Shown here piece by piece: positions 55,091-63,924 of a DNA stretch of 64,000 nt. The translations under genes and the position numbers were made by a program. The first letter of the stretch is position 1. Each line of letters begins with the position of its first letter. The notes under the pieces were generated by a model. That model worked only from the letters and a program-made list of their open reading frames with translations, searched no databases and was not told where the DNA came from. Source of the DNA: Paenibacillaceae bacterium (GTDB taxonomy: Bacteria > Bacillota > Bacilli > Paenibacillales > Paenibacillaceae); the NCBI GenBank assembly GCA_004134985.1, contig REGQ01000015.1, positions 90,948 through 154,947 of the forward strand. The letters are read 5' to 3'.

Positions 55091-55960
55091 TCACCTCAGC
55101 ATCAGACGTTTTCTCCCGCCGTCTCCAAGTCCTCCCCGTACATCCGTATGGTTTGTCAGCCAATGAATCGCCTCTAGATGATCGCCAACAATAAGTGATT
55201 TCAGCGAATTGCTGCGCTCTCGTCGAATGCGCGGCGCATTGAGCCTGCCAACCGGAACATGATGCACTGCCTTGATACGCAAGCCATTAACAGCAGCTCT
55301 TGCCTGAGCCAGCGGCGGCACAGCCAGGCAATCGGCGCCGATAACATCGAGCGCTTCTTTGCTTAACGCATGCGGGATGGCTGTAAGTGACGTGCCTTCC
55401 AGGTCAGGGCGATTCAGCATCGCATTGAGCACATGCTTGGCAAGCACCACACTATGAACATCCAGCGTTGACGTCGGTCCCGAATAGTTGTTCAGAGCAA
55501 TGTCGGTCTCCCCCGCCTCTACCGGATCGGTAAACTGCCTCAAATCTTTCGCCTGTATGACCATGTCCCCATCTATAAACAGCAGCACCCTGCCTTTAGC
55601 CGCCCGCGCGCCGACGCCTCGCCCCGTATCGTGCCCGAGCGGGCGACTGTATGTGAGCACTTTCGCTCCGCTGCGCAGGGCAATGTCCAATGTTCCGTCT
55701 GTTGAACCGTTGGAGACGACAATTACCTCGGTCTGAGGATGTACCAGCGATGCTTCCCTAATGACTCTTGCAATGTTTCTTCGTTCGTTCATCACCGGAA
55801 TGATGACGGAAACGACCGGCTGACTGCTCATGCTGATTTTGGCTAACAACTTGCGGCGGCGTTTTGAGCGCACAGCAGCAGATGCGGGACGTTTGTTGCG
55901 GAATGATCCCGACCGACGGACGGCCGTTGATCTGGCCGACTTCCTGGCACCCTTCTTCAC
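55091..55960 (-). CDS. GT2 glycosyltransferase with basic N-terminal tail
   Basis: 289 residues from GTG at 55960, chosen because AGGAGG ends 7 bases upstream; the longer frame runs into the preceding intergenic hairpin. Residues 1-42 are basic (K/R-rich). GT2 motifs [43 protein letters not shown] (DxD), and VGRLNAPR near the end. First of seven closely spaced or overlapping glycan genes. The C-terminal parts of this and the next protein share [22 protein letters not shown] sequence, so they are paralogues. Confidence 0.87.
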   Translation of the reverse strand: MKKGARKSARSTAVRRSGSFRNKRPASAAVRSKRRRKLLAKISMSSQPVVSVIIPVMNERRNIARVIREASLVHPQTEVIVVSNGSTDGTLDIALRSGAKVLTYSRPLGHDTGRGVGARAAKGRVLLFIDGDMVIQAKDLRQFTDPVEAGETDIALNNYSGPTSTLDVHSVVLAKHVLNAMLNRPDLEGTSLTAIPHALSKEALDVIGADCLAVPPLAQARAAVNGLRIKAVHHVPVGRLNAPRIRRERSNSLKSLIVGDHLEAIHWLTNHTDVRGGLGDGGRKRLMLR

Positions 55961-55995
55961 CTTCTCACCTCCTGAAGCTGGACATTTTACAATCC

Positions 55996-56003
55996 ATTGT
56001 ATG
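55996..56003 (-). promoter_or_regulatory. Possible sporulation (sigma-E or sigma-K) -10 element before the glycan operon
   Basis: On the minus strand CATACAAT matches the sigma-E -10 (CATACANT) and lies about 36 bp before the GTG start. No convincing -35 is seen for either factor. Confidence 0.25.
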
Positions 56004-56068
56004 TAGCTGTGCGAATGGCGCAACGGCAACTGTACAGGTAAACCGGAATGATCACGTACAAATAGCCC

Positions 56069-56090
56069 CCACATCTTTGTGGAGGCTGTA
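56069..56090 (-). terminator. Hairpin after the decapeptide-repeat gene
   Basis: On the minus strand AGCCTCCAC pairs with GTGGGGGCT (one G-T pair), loop of about 6, followed by ATTTG. It lies 26-47 bp after the stop of the repeat gene. The weak T-tract suggests partial termination and some read-through into the glycan genes. Confidence 0.55.
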
Positions 56091-56115
56091 AACGAGAGCC
56101 GCATCATTATTTTTG

Positions 56116-58773
56116 TTATCTGCTGCCGAGCGCAATCCAGTTCAAAACCCCCTGTGGAAATTGCCCCGGCTGCTGGCATACAATTCCCACCACTGCCCGG
56201 TCAGGCTGTTTTGAGATAATATAAGCCGTGCATGAACGCTCGTTGGTTGACAGCGTGAGCGCATATTCAAAATTGGCGAAGATTTCCTCAAACACAATTT
56301 CCAGCGCAAGCTCTGCTCCTTGTTCTTCCACCTCAAGTTCTATTCCCGCATCTTCCAGCTCAAGGGCTGTTCCTTCGTCTTCCAGTTCAGGCTCAATTCT
56401 CGCTTCTTCCAGATCAAGCTCTTCGCCCGATTCTTCCAGATCAAGCTCTTCGCCCGATTCTTCCAGATCAGGCTCTTCGCCCGCTTCTTCCAGCCAGCCA
56501 AAATCAAATGCAAGCACACCATACTGCTGGCAAAATGCCAGCTTGGAAGCGGCAATTGTTCCATCAGCAATGAGTCCCCCGGGCAGATCTTCCCCGGCAA
56601 AATGGATGGAACGAATGGTGAAAGGAGCGATTTGACTGCTCGTTACCGAGCCTGGCGCAAGATGTTCCCGAGAAATGCTGGATTTCTCCACATGCGAAGA
56701 TTGAATCGACCTGGAAGCAATTTTCTCCGATGTAACTGAGCCGTCCACCAAATGCGACGAACTGATCGAATTGAGCAGCAAATGGTCTGATCCGATCGCG
56801 CCGTTGGCAATGTTCATCCCTTCAATCGTGCCAAGCTCCAGCAGATTGCCGGTCAGAGAACGCGGAGCAAAATGCTTTTCAGTTATAGCGCCGGCCGCCA
56901 ACTTGTCACGAGTGACGCTGTCATCTGCCAATTTCGCTGTGGTAACCGCCCATTCGCTCAATTTGTCAGTTGAGACGCACTCCGGAGAAAGCTTGAGCGC
57001 ATTGACAGTATGATCGGCCAGATGGTGGGTAAAGATCGTGCCGGGTCCCAGATGCCGTTCTGTTACAGAGCACTCGGACAGCTTCTCTGATGTAACCGAG
57101 CCATCGTGCAATGCCCATGACTCTACTGCGCCGATACTCAGATGGTGCGCCTCCAAGATGCCAGCTTGCAAGTGATCGGCATGAATTGCCTCATTTCCGA
57201 TCGCTTCGCTTGTGACGCTCCCTTTGTTAAAGTGTTTCGGCAGCAATGCCGCTGGAGCCAGCTTATCGAAACTGACCGATTGGGCAGCCAGATGACCATT
57301 CAGTACGGACCCTTCTGCCAGAATACGGGAGCTTACGCTTTTGTCGCTTAATTTGTTCTCAACAATGGCATATTTCGCCACTTGATCGGTATCGATTGCC
57401 CCCCGATTAATATGTCTGGTTTCTACACTGCCTTCTGCAAGCTTCTCCCTCGTAACGCTGCCTTCCCCCAGATGGCGTCCGATCACGGCACCGTTGGCAA
57501 GTTTCTGGGAAATGATGCTGCTGTCCGCAATCTTGGAATTTGTAATCGCATGGTCGGCAACTTTAATCGTTGTCACAGCCTGATCTGCCAATTTGCTTGA
57601 TGTGAGCGAACGGTCAACGATGTGCTGGGCAGATATTTCTGCCGGGGCAATATGTTTGCTTCGCACCGTACCGACTTGCAATTGCTCCGGCCCAATTGAT
57701 TCGGGGGCGATCTTATCCGCCGTTACGCTTCCTGCTTGAAGCTCCCGGCTGCCCGCCGCGCCTTCGGTAAGGTGCTCCGAGGATATGCTGCCGGGAGCGA
57801 GATGCTTTCCCGCGATGGCTCCTGAGGCCACATGCTCTGACAATAACACCTCGGCTTGCAAGTGCTCAGACTTTATGGCATAGGGGCGGATTTTCGCGGA
57901 AGTAACTACCCCGTCGCGCAATTTGGACGCGCTGATGGACTCGTCGGCAATTTTTGCGTTATCTACCGCACCATTGGCCAAGTTCTCCGTGCGTATCGTG
58001 CCGCTGCGGATTTTGGACGCGGTAACCGTTTGGTCTTCAAGCTGCTCGCCTGTAAGTATCCCTGTGCCCAGATGTTTGGCCTGAATTGAACCTTCCATCA
58101 ATTTATCGGAGCTGATCGTCCGGTCAGCAAGCTTCTCCGCAGAGATGCTGTTGTCCTTCAGCTTCTCCCCCGAAATGCTCCGATCAATGATGTTCACACC
58201 GGATACCGCGCTGCTGGTCAAATGTTCGTGGGTAATCGAACCGTGAGCCAGTTTGGATGAGGTGACCGCCTTATCGGCAATCTTAATGCTTTCGACTGCA
58301 AAATCACCAATAGAATGCGATACGACGCTCCCTTTGCGAATCGAGTTGCTATCCACTGCTCCCGAAGCGATCTTCTCATTGGTAATAATATCATCGACCA
58401 GATCATCCGTATAAATGATTGTCTTCGCCCGATTGGTAGGCTTCTTATCGGCAAGCCAAGCTTCCCATTCATTGTCGGGTTTCTGCCGCCTGCTCTGCTG
58501 CTCGCTGTTTAATTCACTCCAGGTAAATGCCTGTTCCACTGCCGTCTTTACCGGCTTGCTCTGCTCCTGGACATGGTCTTCCAGCGGCGGAGCCGGTGCC
58601 GGTGCCGGTGTCGGCTCCGCAACGGCCCTAATAATTACCTGTTCGCTAGTTGGTGTGCTTACTTCGTTCTGCTTTTTTTGTCTATCCAGCCATTGGAGCT
58701 CCGATTTTTTCGGATTGTCGACGTAGTAAAGCGGCTTCACCGCGCTGCGTTTGCCTCTCCTGCTTTTCGCCAT
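56116..58773 (-). CDS. Giant decapeptide-repeat fibre-like protein with acidic tail
   Basis: 885 residues. Residues 1-119: basic head and proline-rich linker ([10 protein letters not shown]), no signal peptide. Residues 120-749: exactly 63 decapeptides with no insertion or deletion, consensus [IV]-T-S-x-[KH]-[LI]-A-x-G-[SA]. Residues 750-885: a strongly acidic segment including three [13 protein letters not shown] units, then a compact end with two cysteines, finishing WIALGSR. The regular 10-residue period with inward I/V and L suggests a beta-solenoid or trimeric fibre, as in phage tail fibres and exosporium proteins. ATG has AAGGAGAGGG upstream. It is its own transcript, sigma-K-like promoter in front. 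Likely a mother-cell spore-surface protein. The exact function is unknown. Confidence 0.85.
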   Translation of the reverse strand: MAKSRRGKRSAVKPLYYVDNPKKSELQWLDRQKKQNEVSTPTSEQVIIRAVAEPTPAPAPAPPLEDHVQEQSKPVKTAVEQAFTWSELNSEQQSRRQKPDNEWEAWLADKKPTNRAKTIIYTDDLVDDIITNEKIASGAVDSNSIRKGSVVSHSIGDFAVESIKIADKAVTSSKLAHGSITHEHLTSSAVSGVNIIDRSISGEKLKDNSISAEKLADRTISSDKLMEGSIQAKHLGTGILTGEQLEDQTVTASKIRSGTIRTENLANGAVDNAKIADESISASKLRDGVVTSAKIRPYAIKSEHLQAEVLLSEHVASGAIAGKHLAPGSISSEHLTEGAAGSRELQAGSVTADKIAPESIGPEQLQVGTVRSKHIAPAEISAQHIVDRSLTSSKLADQAVTTIKVADHAITNSKIADSSIISQKLANGAVIGRHLGEGSVTREKLAEGSVETRHINRGAIDTDQVAKYAIVENKLSDKSVSSRILAEGSVLNGHLAAQSVSFDKLAPAALLPKHFNKGSVTSEAIGNEAIHADHLQAGILEAHHLSIGAVESWALHDGSVTSEKLSECSVTERHLGPGTIFTHHLADHTVNALKLSPECVSTDKLSEWAVTTAKLADDSVTRDKLAAGAITEKHFAPRSLTGNLLELGTIEGMNIANGAIGSDHLLLNSISSSHLVDGSVTSEKIASRSIQSSHVEKSSISREHLAPGSVTSSQIAPFTIRSIHFAGEDLPGGLIADGTIAASKLAFCQQYGVLAFDFGWLEEAGEEPDLEESGEELDLEESGEELDLEEARIEPELEDEGTALELEDAGIELEVEEQGAELALEIVFEEIFANFEYALTLSTNERSCTAYIISKQPDRAVVGIVCQQPGQFPQGVLNWIALGSR
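56404..56484 (-). repeat. Three 27-bp tandem repeats coding the acidic nonapeptide
   Basis: Units at 56404-56430, 56431-56457 and 56458-56484. The first two are identical; the third differs at two positions. They encode [13 protein letters not shown] units, so the tail length can change by slippage in 9-residue steps. Confidence 0.85.
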
Positions 58774-58804
58774 AGCCCTCTCCTTCTTCTGCCTTAGTCA
58801 CTAA

Positions 58805-58832
58805 TAACATATGCAGCGAGAGCTGGGCAGGT
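58805..58832 (-). promoter_or_regulatory. Sigma-K-like promoter of the decapeptide-repeat gene
   Basis: On the minus strand AC (58831-58832), 17 bp, CATATGTTA (58805-58813), the sigma-K pattern AC-16/17-CATAnnnTA. The start site would lie about 25 bp before the ATG. Same form and spacing as the gerE promoter. Confidence 0.55.
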
Positions 58833-58876
58833 CACTATCTTGACATGCAAACTTTGGAGGCATGCTTAGCTTCCCT

Positions 58877-60037
58877 CTATATGCGTCCATCCTCTTCAAG
58901 CAATCTCAGCCATTGCTCTGCCGAGCGTTCCCAAGTAAAGTTCTCCTCCACTCGTTCTCGCCCCCTCATGCCCATCGCCGTTCGCAATTCATTATTTTCC
59001 ATCAATAACAACAGCTTATCCCGCAATTCCGTAATGACTTCAGCAGGGTTAATTAAGTATCCTGTCCGGCCATGCTCAATAATTTCCTTCATTCCACCGG
59101 CCCTGGTAGCAACTACAGGCAGTCCGCTCGCCATAGCCTCCACATTTACCAGACCGAATGCTTCACGCTGATCAGATGGCGTAACGGCGACATCGGCAGC
59201 GACAAACCAGTCGGGGACTTCATTGTAAGGAACGTATGGAACGAACATAACATTATGAGGCCAACGCCTTCCTAGTCTGTGCAGCCTTCTGACATAAGGC
59301 GTCGTTCGATGCGAGCCGTAAAATGCACTGCCTACAATAACCAGCAAAATATCCGGATTGCTCGCCACCAGTTGGGGAAGGACGCGCATTAAATGATGTA
59401 CTCCCTTATAGGTAACCAGCCTGCCCATAAACAGCACGACCTTGCGCCCTCTCCAGCCTCTTGCCCGGCGCAAGCGCCCGCGCCGTTCAAGCCCGGCATC
59501 TGAATATTGGGAAATGAATCGGTTCGTGTCCACACCCGGATATACGACCCGCAGCTTGGATGACGCCTCCGGCACACGCGCGGCCACACGTTCAAGCAAG
59601 TTGGCGCTGTTGACAATGATCCGTTCCGTCTTGCGGAAGCTGTCACGCAATTTGCTGGCGCTGATCCTCCCGGGTTTAATGAAGGTCGATGAATGCAAAT
59701 TCAGCCAGATCGGAGTGCGCGGCAGCTGTTTGCGAATGCGCAAGACGTAGCCGGGGCGGTTTTCGACAACAACGACTTCGGGATGGTACTGGGCGAGAGA
59801 ACTGCCTACAGCACGCACGTATTTGCTCTTGTCGGCCGCAGGAAAGCGTACGCACTCCACCCCCTGCAGCATTCCCCGACTGGGCAGCTTGCGCGAAATT
59901 CTTCCATAAATCCGCGGTTTGACAGCCCCGGCGAGTTTGGGAACAATATGTTCAGTCACCCGTTCTACCGAACTGCTCTTCGTAGAGGGCAGCGGGAACG
60001 TTCCGGGCGTAACAAATGCTATTTTAGTAGACGCCAT
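58877..60037 (-). CDS. GT4 glycosyltransferase
   Basis: 386 residues, GT-B fold. N-terminal half IAFVTPGTFPLPSTKSSSVERVTEHIVPKL; C-terminal half with VVLFMGRLVTYKGVHHLMRVLPQL, VAVTPSDQREAFGLVNVEAMASGLPVVATRAGGMKEII (E-x7-E) and NFTWERSAEQWLRLL. It resembles the CotSA-like spore-coat glycosyltransferases of Bacillus. ATG at 60037 has AAGGGAGAG 10 bases upstream. It lies 103 bp upstream of the repeat-protein gene on the same strand. This gene opens the spore-glycan region. Confidence 0.88.
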   Translation of the reverse strand: MASTKIAFVTPGTFPLPSTKSSSVERVTEHIVPKLAGAVKPRIYGRISRKLPSRGMLQGVECVRFPAADKSKYVRAVGSSLAQYHPEVVVVENRPGYVLRIRKQLPRTPIWLNLHSSTFIKPGRISASKLRDSFRKTERIIVNSANLLERVAARVPEASSKLRVVYPGVDTNRFISQYSDAGLERRGRLRRARGWRGRKVVLFMGRLVTYKGVHHLMRVLPQLVASNPDILLVIVGSAFYGSHRTTPYVRRLHRLGRRWPHNVMFVPYVPYNEVPDWFVAADVAVTPSDQREAFGLVNVEAMASGLPVVATRAGGMKEIIEHGRTGYLINPAEVITELRDKLLLLMENNELRTAMGMRGRERVEENFTWERSAEQWLRLLEEDGRI

Positions 60038-60351
60038 TCGTTTTGAACTCTCCCTTCTCCTGTGTCCCTTAAAATGTGTTATGCTAGCATACACAGCAGA
60101 TTGTCCGTTCGCAACGGCGTATCACTATAAGCGATTGTTCAAGCCGTCCATTTTTCGAACCCCTGTCCTGTTCTTGGCTGGGCATGGTTCAATACACTAG
60201 ATTGCCAGAAATGCTCCCAAGCCAAACAAGCCTTGACCGGGGCTTGACCCTTTCATATTGAGGTATGGACGCACAAATGTTATGCTTTGGTTATATGAAA
60301 ATAATTTGAGAAACGAAAACGAATAGAAAGAAAGGATGTGACCCTGACTGC
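60038..60351. other. Divergent intergenic region between the GT4 gene and psd
   Basis: 314 bp without a gene. Plus strand: a possible psd promoter, TTGAGG, 17 bp, TATGCT (60258-60286). Minus strand: a CATAACAC sequence upstream of the GT4 gene resembles a sporulation -10, without a clear -35. Confidence 0.5.
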
Positions 60352-61137
60352 ATGGCGAAATGGCTGTTTCGAGCTATGACCGAGCTCAGCTCACGCAAAT
60401 GGATTTCCCGGATAACAGGAAAGTTTGCGCAATCTTCATTGAGCCGCGGGTTTATCCCACGGTTCGCCAAAATATACGCCATTCGTGTAGAAGAAGCGGA
60501 GAAGAGCGTTCAGGAATATGGCAGCTTAAATGAATTTTTTACCCGGAGGCTCAAACCCGGCTCACGTGTTGTTGATCCCAATCCGTCGGCTCTTGTCAGT
60601 CCTGTCGATGCGCTTATTACAGGCGCGGGACCGGTAAATGCCGGCACGATACTGAATATTAAAGGTCAGGATTACACCATTGAGGAATTTCTTAATGGCT
60701 CCCCGCGAATGGAAAATTACCGCGCAGGCTACTGTCTCGTCCTTTATCTCAGTCCCACCGACTACCACCGCATCCATGTTCCGGTCAGCGGACGTGTTGT
60801 TGAACGCGAACATATTGCCGGCAAAGTATATCCGGTTAACAATTTTGGTCTCCAACATATGAAGCGCGTGCTCAGCCGCAATGAACGGCTTATCACTTAC
60901 ATAAAGCATGGCATGGGAGAAGTCGCCGTCATCAAGGTCGGCGCAATGAATGTCAGCAGTATTCGTTACGTTGAGCCCAAACACAAAGAGGTAGTGAAAG
61001 GCGATGAACTCGCTTATTTCGAATTCGGGTCAACCGTTGTCCTGCTCACCGAGAATGATACCTTCAAGCTCCGCAGCGATCTGATGCCAGGAAAAAAGGT
61101 CCGCATGGGCGAAATGCTGGGAACTTTGTCAGAGTAG
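60352..61137 (+). CDS. psd: Phosphatidylserine decarboxylase
   Basis: 261 residues. Converts phosphatidylserine to phosphatidylethanolamine. YGSLNEFFTRRLKPGSR, SPVDALI (Asp-His part), CLVLYLSPTDYHRIHVPVSG and FEFGSTVVLL, in which the GST serine becomes the pyruvoyl group after self-cleavage. The short, soluble-type form. SD AAAGGATG is about 15 bases before the ATG, farther than usual, but the family begins here. Followed by the candidate structured RNA. Confidence 0.93.
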   Translation: MAKWLFRAMTELSSRKWISRITGKFAQSSLSRGFIPRFAKIYAIRVEEAEKSVQEYGSLNEFFTRRLKPGSRVVDPNPSALVSPVDALITGAGPVNAGTILNIKGQDYTIEEFLNGSPRMENYRAGYCLVLYLSPTDYHRIHVPVSGRVVEREHIAGKVYPVNNFGLQHMKRVLSRNERLITYIKHGMGEVAVIKVGAMNVSSIRYVEPKHKEVVKGDELAYFEFGSTVVLLTENDTFKLRSDLMPGKKVRMGEMLGTLSE

Positions 61138-61162
61138 ATTAGGGGCGGGAACTAAAGTATTC

Positions 61163-61396
61163 TGCCTCCCAAGGAGGCGGAGGGATGTGTTCTGTTGGCT
61201 TGTATACCCTATCTCCGCTAAACGGATGGCGAGGCGCAAGCGCTTGGATCGCAGGCACAGCGCCTAACTCGACTAACAGATCTGACATCGGCTGTTGCCT
61301 GAGTCAGGGTATACAAACAAAAGTGCGAGTACGCTCGCCACTAAACAGCGGCATTAAGACAGCACGAAGAAGAGCCCGGCTTGAAGGCCGGGCTCT
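61163..61396 (+). ncRNA. Candidate structured non-coding RNA after psd
   Basis: Read by eye: a hairpin GCCTCC/GGAGGC (61164-61178), then an outer stem TTGTATACCCT (61200-61210) with AGGGTATACAA (61306-61316) closing three inner helices: CCG/CGG near 61215-61226; CGAGGCGC with GCGCC..TCG (61230-61271); GACT AACAGAT with ATC..CTGTT..AGTC (61271-61305). Then GTGCGAG with a TACG loop (61323-61341) and a perfect 10-bp terminator. No open reading frame with an SD. I do not recognise it as 6S, SRP, tmRNA, RNase P or a known riboswitch. No coding gene follows on this strand, so a trans-acting RNA is favoured. It could be only the psd 3' UTR. Confidence 0.4.
61371..61396. terminator. Strong rho-independent terminator
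   Basis: A perfect 10-bp stem (61371-61380 with 61387-61396), 6-base loop, then TTCTT on the plus strand; the complementary strand also reads TTCTTC after the stem. It can end the psd/RNA transcript and the AraC gene transcript. Confidence 0.9.
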
Positions 61397-61422
61397 TTCT
61401 TGTGCAACCTCGACGCTAACAA

Positions 61423-62208
61423 CTAGCGTATTTCTGAAGGGTTTTTGCCTGTGTATTGCTTGAACTGCCTGCTGAAGAAGAAGATATCCCGATAGCCAAG
61501 CGCGTCAGCAACCTCTGTTACATTCATCCCGGCATGCATGAGCAGATGCTGTGCACGCTCGATGCGTGTCTGAATCATATAGGCTTGAACCGACATACCG
61601 ATCAATTCCTTGAATTTGATGGAGAAGTAACGAGGCGACAACTGGGCACGGGCAGCCAAGCCATCCACTTTGTGCGAGATGCCTGGATTCTGGCGAATAT
61701 AGTTGGCAATCTCATGAATGACTTCGGTCAACTGATTGCTCGTTTTTCGTTCAATCGGCCGTTCTACCTCTTCGCGAAGCAAATGAATAAGCAGCTGCTT
61801 GAGAATGAGCTTGGCCTCTTCCTCCGCTGCAAACGTCTGAACTAGAAATAACCGCACATAACGTGACAGCAGATGCTCAAAGTCAATGACTTCCTTGAGC
61901 TGCCGGTAAGGTGCCGGAATAAGGTGCAGCGGCTCCTTCACATCAAAATGAATATAGGTCAGTACGAGCGGCTTCTGAGGAAGATGCGTGGCGCTTGTAT
62001 GGTCCCCTTTTCGAAACAGAAAGCAGCTTCCTTTGCCTACTGCATGGGCTTCTCCGTTTAATACAACTTCCCCTTCTCCGCTCCAAACATAGAATAAATC
62101 GAAATTGGCCAAAGCTTTTTCCCGTTTCTGCCACTTCCATCCGGGCTCACAAACAATCTTGGCGAACGCCGGCAACAGCACAAACGAGGATGGCGCAGCT
62201 TGCAGCAT
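61423..62208 (-). CDS. AraC-family transcriptional regulator
   Basis: 261 residues. N-terminal cupin (LFYVWSGEGEVVLNGEAHAVGKGSCFLFRKGDHTSATH), then two helix-turn-helix motifs (VDGLAARAQLSPRYFSIKFKELIGMSVQAYMI; VTEVADALGYRDIFFFSRQFKQYTGKNPSEIR). Probably sugar-responsive. No obvious target is adjacent. Divergent from the aminotransferase gene. ATG with AGGGGGGAG 4 bases upstream. Confidence 0.9.
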   Translation of the reverse strand: MLQAAPSSFVLLPAFAKIVCEPGWKWQKREKALANFDLFYVWSGEGEVVLNGEAHAVGKGSCFLFRKGDHTSATHLPQKPLVLTYIHFDVKEPLHLIPAPYRQLKEVIDFEHLLSRYVRLFLVQTFAAEEEAKLILKQLLIHLLREEVERPIERKTSNQLTEVIHEIANYIRQNPGISHKVDGLAARAQLSPRYFSIKFKELIGMSVQAYMIQTRIERAQHLLMHAGMNVTEVADALGYRDIFFFSRQFKQYTGKNPSEIR

Positions 62209-62309
62209 TCGTCTCCCCCCTCTTTGACTTAACCTTTCATCTCATCATACAACACTTCAAAATCCGCTAGCAACCTGCGTTTGCAAACGGTTGGCTTTAG
62301 AACGTTTGA

Positions 62310-62329
62310 CTGCTATTATTAAATAGCAG
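62310..62329. promoter_or_regulatory. Perfect palindrome upstream of the aminotransferase gene
   Basis: CTGCTATT, ATTA, AATAGCAG: 8-bp perfect arms around 4 bases, 71-90 bp before the aminotransferase start and 102 bp from the AraC start. A TATAAT lies at 62348-62353. It looks like an operator for an unknown dimeric regulator. Confidence 0.45.
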
Positions 62330-62399
62330 ATTGCGATACAATGATGGTATAATAACAGCCACAATCAGAAAACGAATAACCGGAAGGATGAATCGATCC

Positions 62400-63707
62400 A
62401 TGAACCCACTTGCCAAACAGTTAAATGCAACGATTGAGCAGGAAAATCCACACATTTACGAGATGCTCTCCGGCATCGGCAAAGCTATTTACTTTCCGAA
62501 GGAAGGCATACTGAGTCAATCGGCTGAAGCAAAGTCCAAAGCCAAGAAATTCAACGCCACCATCGGGATCGCAACCGAGGGCGGACAACCGATGCATTTG
62601 AAAATTATACAAGATACCCTTTCCGCATATGAACCAAAAGATATTTATCCCTATGCACCGCCGGAAGGCAAGCCGGAGCTTCGCACCGCTTGGCGCAAAA
62701 AAATGCTGGAAGAGAGTCCTACCCTGCAAAATAAACAGTTCGGCAACCCTGTCGTTACGAATGCGTTGACACATGGACTCAGCATTGTTGCCGATCTGTT
62801 CGCCGATGCCGGCGACGCCGTCATCTATCCGGAGAAAAACTGGGAAAACTACGAACTGACCTTCGGCCTGCGCCGCGGCGCAGAAATTATTGAATATCCG
62901 CTTTACAACGAGCAGAACAAGTTCAACAGCGCAGGGCTGCGGGAGTCGCTGCTCGCGCAGAAGGATAAAGGGAAAGCCATCGTCGTGCTGAATTTCCCGA
63001 ACAACCCGACAGGCTATACCCCGGGCAGACAAGAAGGGGAGGAAATCGTCGCGGTTATCAAGGAAGCTGCCGAAGCCGGCATAAATGTCGTTGTCGTGTC
63101 GGATGACGCCTATTTTGGTCTGTTTTTCGAAGATTCCTTGCATGAATCACTGTTCGGTATGTTGGCCAACCTTCATCCACGCGTGCTCGCAGTCAAAGTT
63201 GACGGTGCAACCAAGGAAGAATATGTATGGGGCTTCCGCGTAGGCTTTATTACGTTCGCCGCTTCAACTGAAAATACGCTGCGCGCGCTGGAGCAAAAAA
63301 CAATGGGAATTATCCGCGCGACCATTTCAAGCGGACCGCACCCTTCGCAAACGTTCGTGCTGCGGGCGCTGCAATCTCCTGATTTCCAAGCGCAGAAAGC
63401 AGAGAAATTCGCGATTATGCAGCAGCGTGCAAACCGGGTCAAAGCCTTGCTGGACAGCGGCAAGTACAACAATGAATGGGATTACTATCCCTTCAACTCC
63501 GGCTATTTTATGTGTCTGAAGCTAAAATCGGCAAGCGCAGAGGCCGTGCGCACCAGATTGCTCGACAACTATGAAATTGGCACCATTGCGCTTGGTGAAA
63601 CCGATTTGCGGGTAGCCTTCTCTTGCATTGAAGAAGTTCATCTTGAGGAATTATTTGATACGATTCATCAGGCAGCGCTTGATGTTGCGAGAATTGCTCA
63701 CAAATAA
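62400..63707 (+). CDS. PLP-dependent aminotransferase, class I/II
   Basis: 435 residues. VVTNALTHGLSIVADLF, VVLNFPNNPTGYTPG (substrate and PLP contact), VVVSDDAYFGLFF (PLP ring aspartate and tyrosine) and DGATKEEYVWGFRVGFI (Schiff-base lysine and arginine region). ATG at 62400 is preferred because AAGG lies ~11 bases before it; in-frame ATG at 62388 sits on the SD. Substrate unknown, possibly aromatic or branched-chain amino acids. Confidence 0.88.
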   Translation: MNPLAKQLNATIEQENPHIYEMLSGIGKAIYFPKEGILSQSAEAKSKAKKFNATIGIATEGGQPMHLKIIQDTLSAYEPKDIYPYAPPEGKPELRTAWRKKMLEESPTLQNKQFGNPVVTNALTHGLSIVADLFADAGDAVIYPEKNWENYELTFGLRRGAEIIEYPLYNEQNKFNSAGLRESLLAQKDKGKAIVVLNFPNNPTGYTPGRQEGEEIVAVIKEAAEAGINVVVVSDDAYFGLFFEDSLHESLFGMLANLHPRVLAVKVDGATKEEYVWGFRVGFITFAASTENTLRALEQKTMGIIRATISSGPHPSQTFVLRALQSPDFQAQKAEKFAIMQQRANRVKALLDSGKYNNEWDYYPFNSGYFMCLKLKSASAEAVRTRLLDNYEIGTIALGETDLRVAFSCIEEVHLEELFDTIHQAALDVARIAHK

Positions 63708-63785
63708 CCGCCCGACGATCGGGCGGCAGCTACACGGGGTGCCCCATAAGTTATCTAAATACTGGGGCAGCCTCTTTTTTTGTTG
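63708..63785 (+). terminator. Tandem hairpins ending the aminotransferase transcript
   Basis: First a perfect stem CCGCCCGA/TCGGGCGG (63708-63715, 63719-63726), immediately after the stop codon, without a T-tract. Then TGCCCCA/TGGGGCA (63740-63746, 63763-63769) followed by CAGCC and a run of T, a usable terminator. Confidence 0.75.
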
Positions 63786-63924
63786 CGTGCGTTGCGATTC
63801 CAATTAAGGCTGAAGCACAACGTTTAATCAATGACGACGGAAGCAGCTTGAATGGAACCATACGCCCATAACGCTCTAAGTATAGTGGATAGGACCAAAA
63901 AAAAAATCTAACCCCGGTTATAGA

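Noticed and set aside
56228..56739. Plus-strand S-rich and F-rich frames of 135 and 139 residues
   Set aside because: Shadows of the acidic-tail repeats of the minus-strand gene.
56527..58416. 30-bp periodicity as a non-coding satellite or prophage tail fibre
   Set aside because: The period is the codon-level reflection of the decapeptide. There are no phage genes nearby, and the neighbours are glycosyltransferases.
61185..61463. 92-residue plus-strand frame in the psd downstream region
   Set aside because: No SD, runs through the strong terminator and into the AraC gene; explained better by a structured RNA.
62421..63143. 240-residue minus-strand frame
   Set aside because: Antisense to the clear aminotransferase gene.
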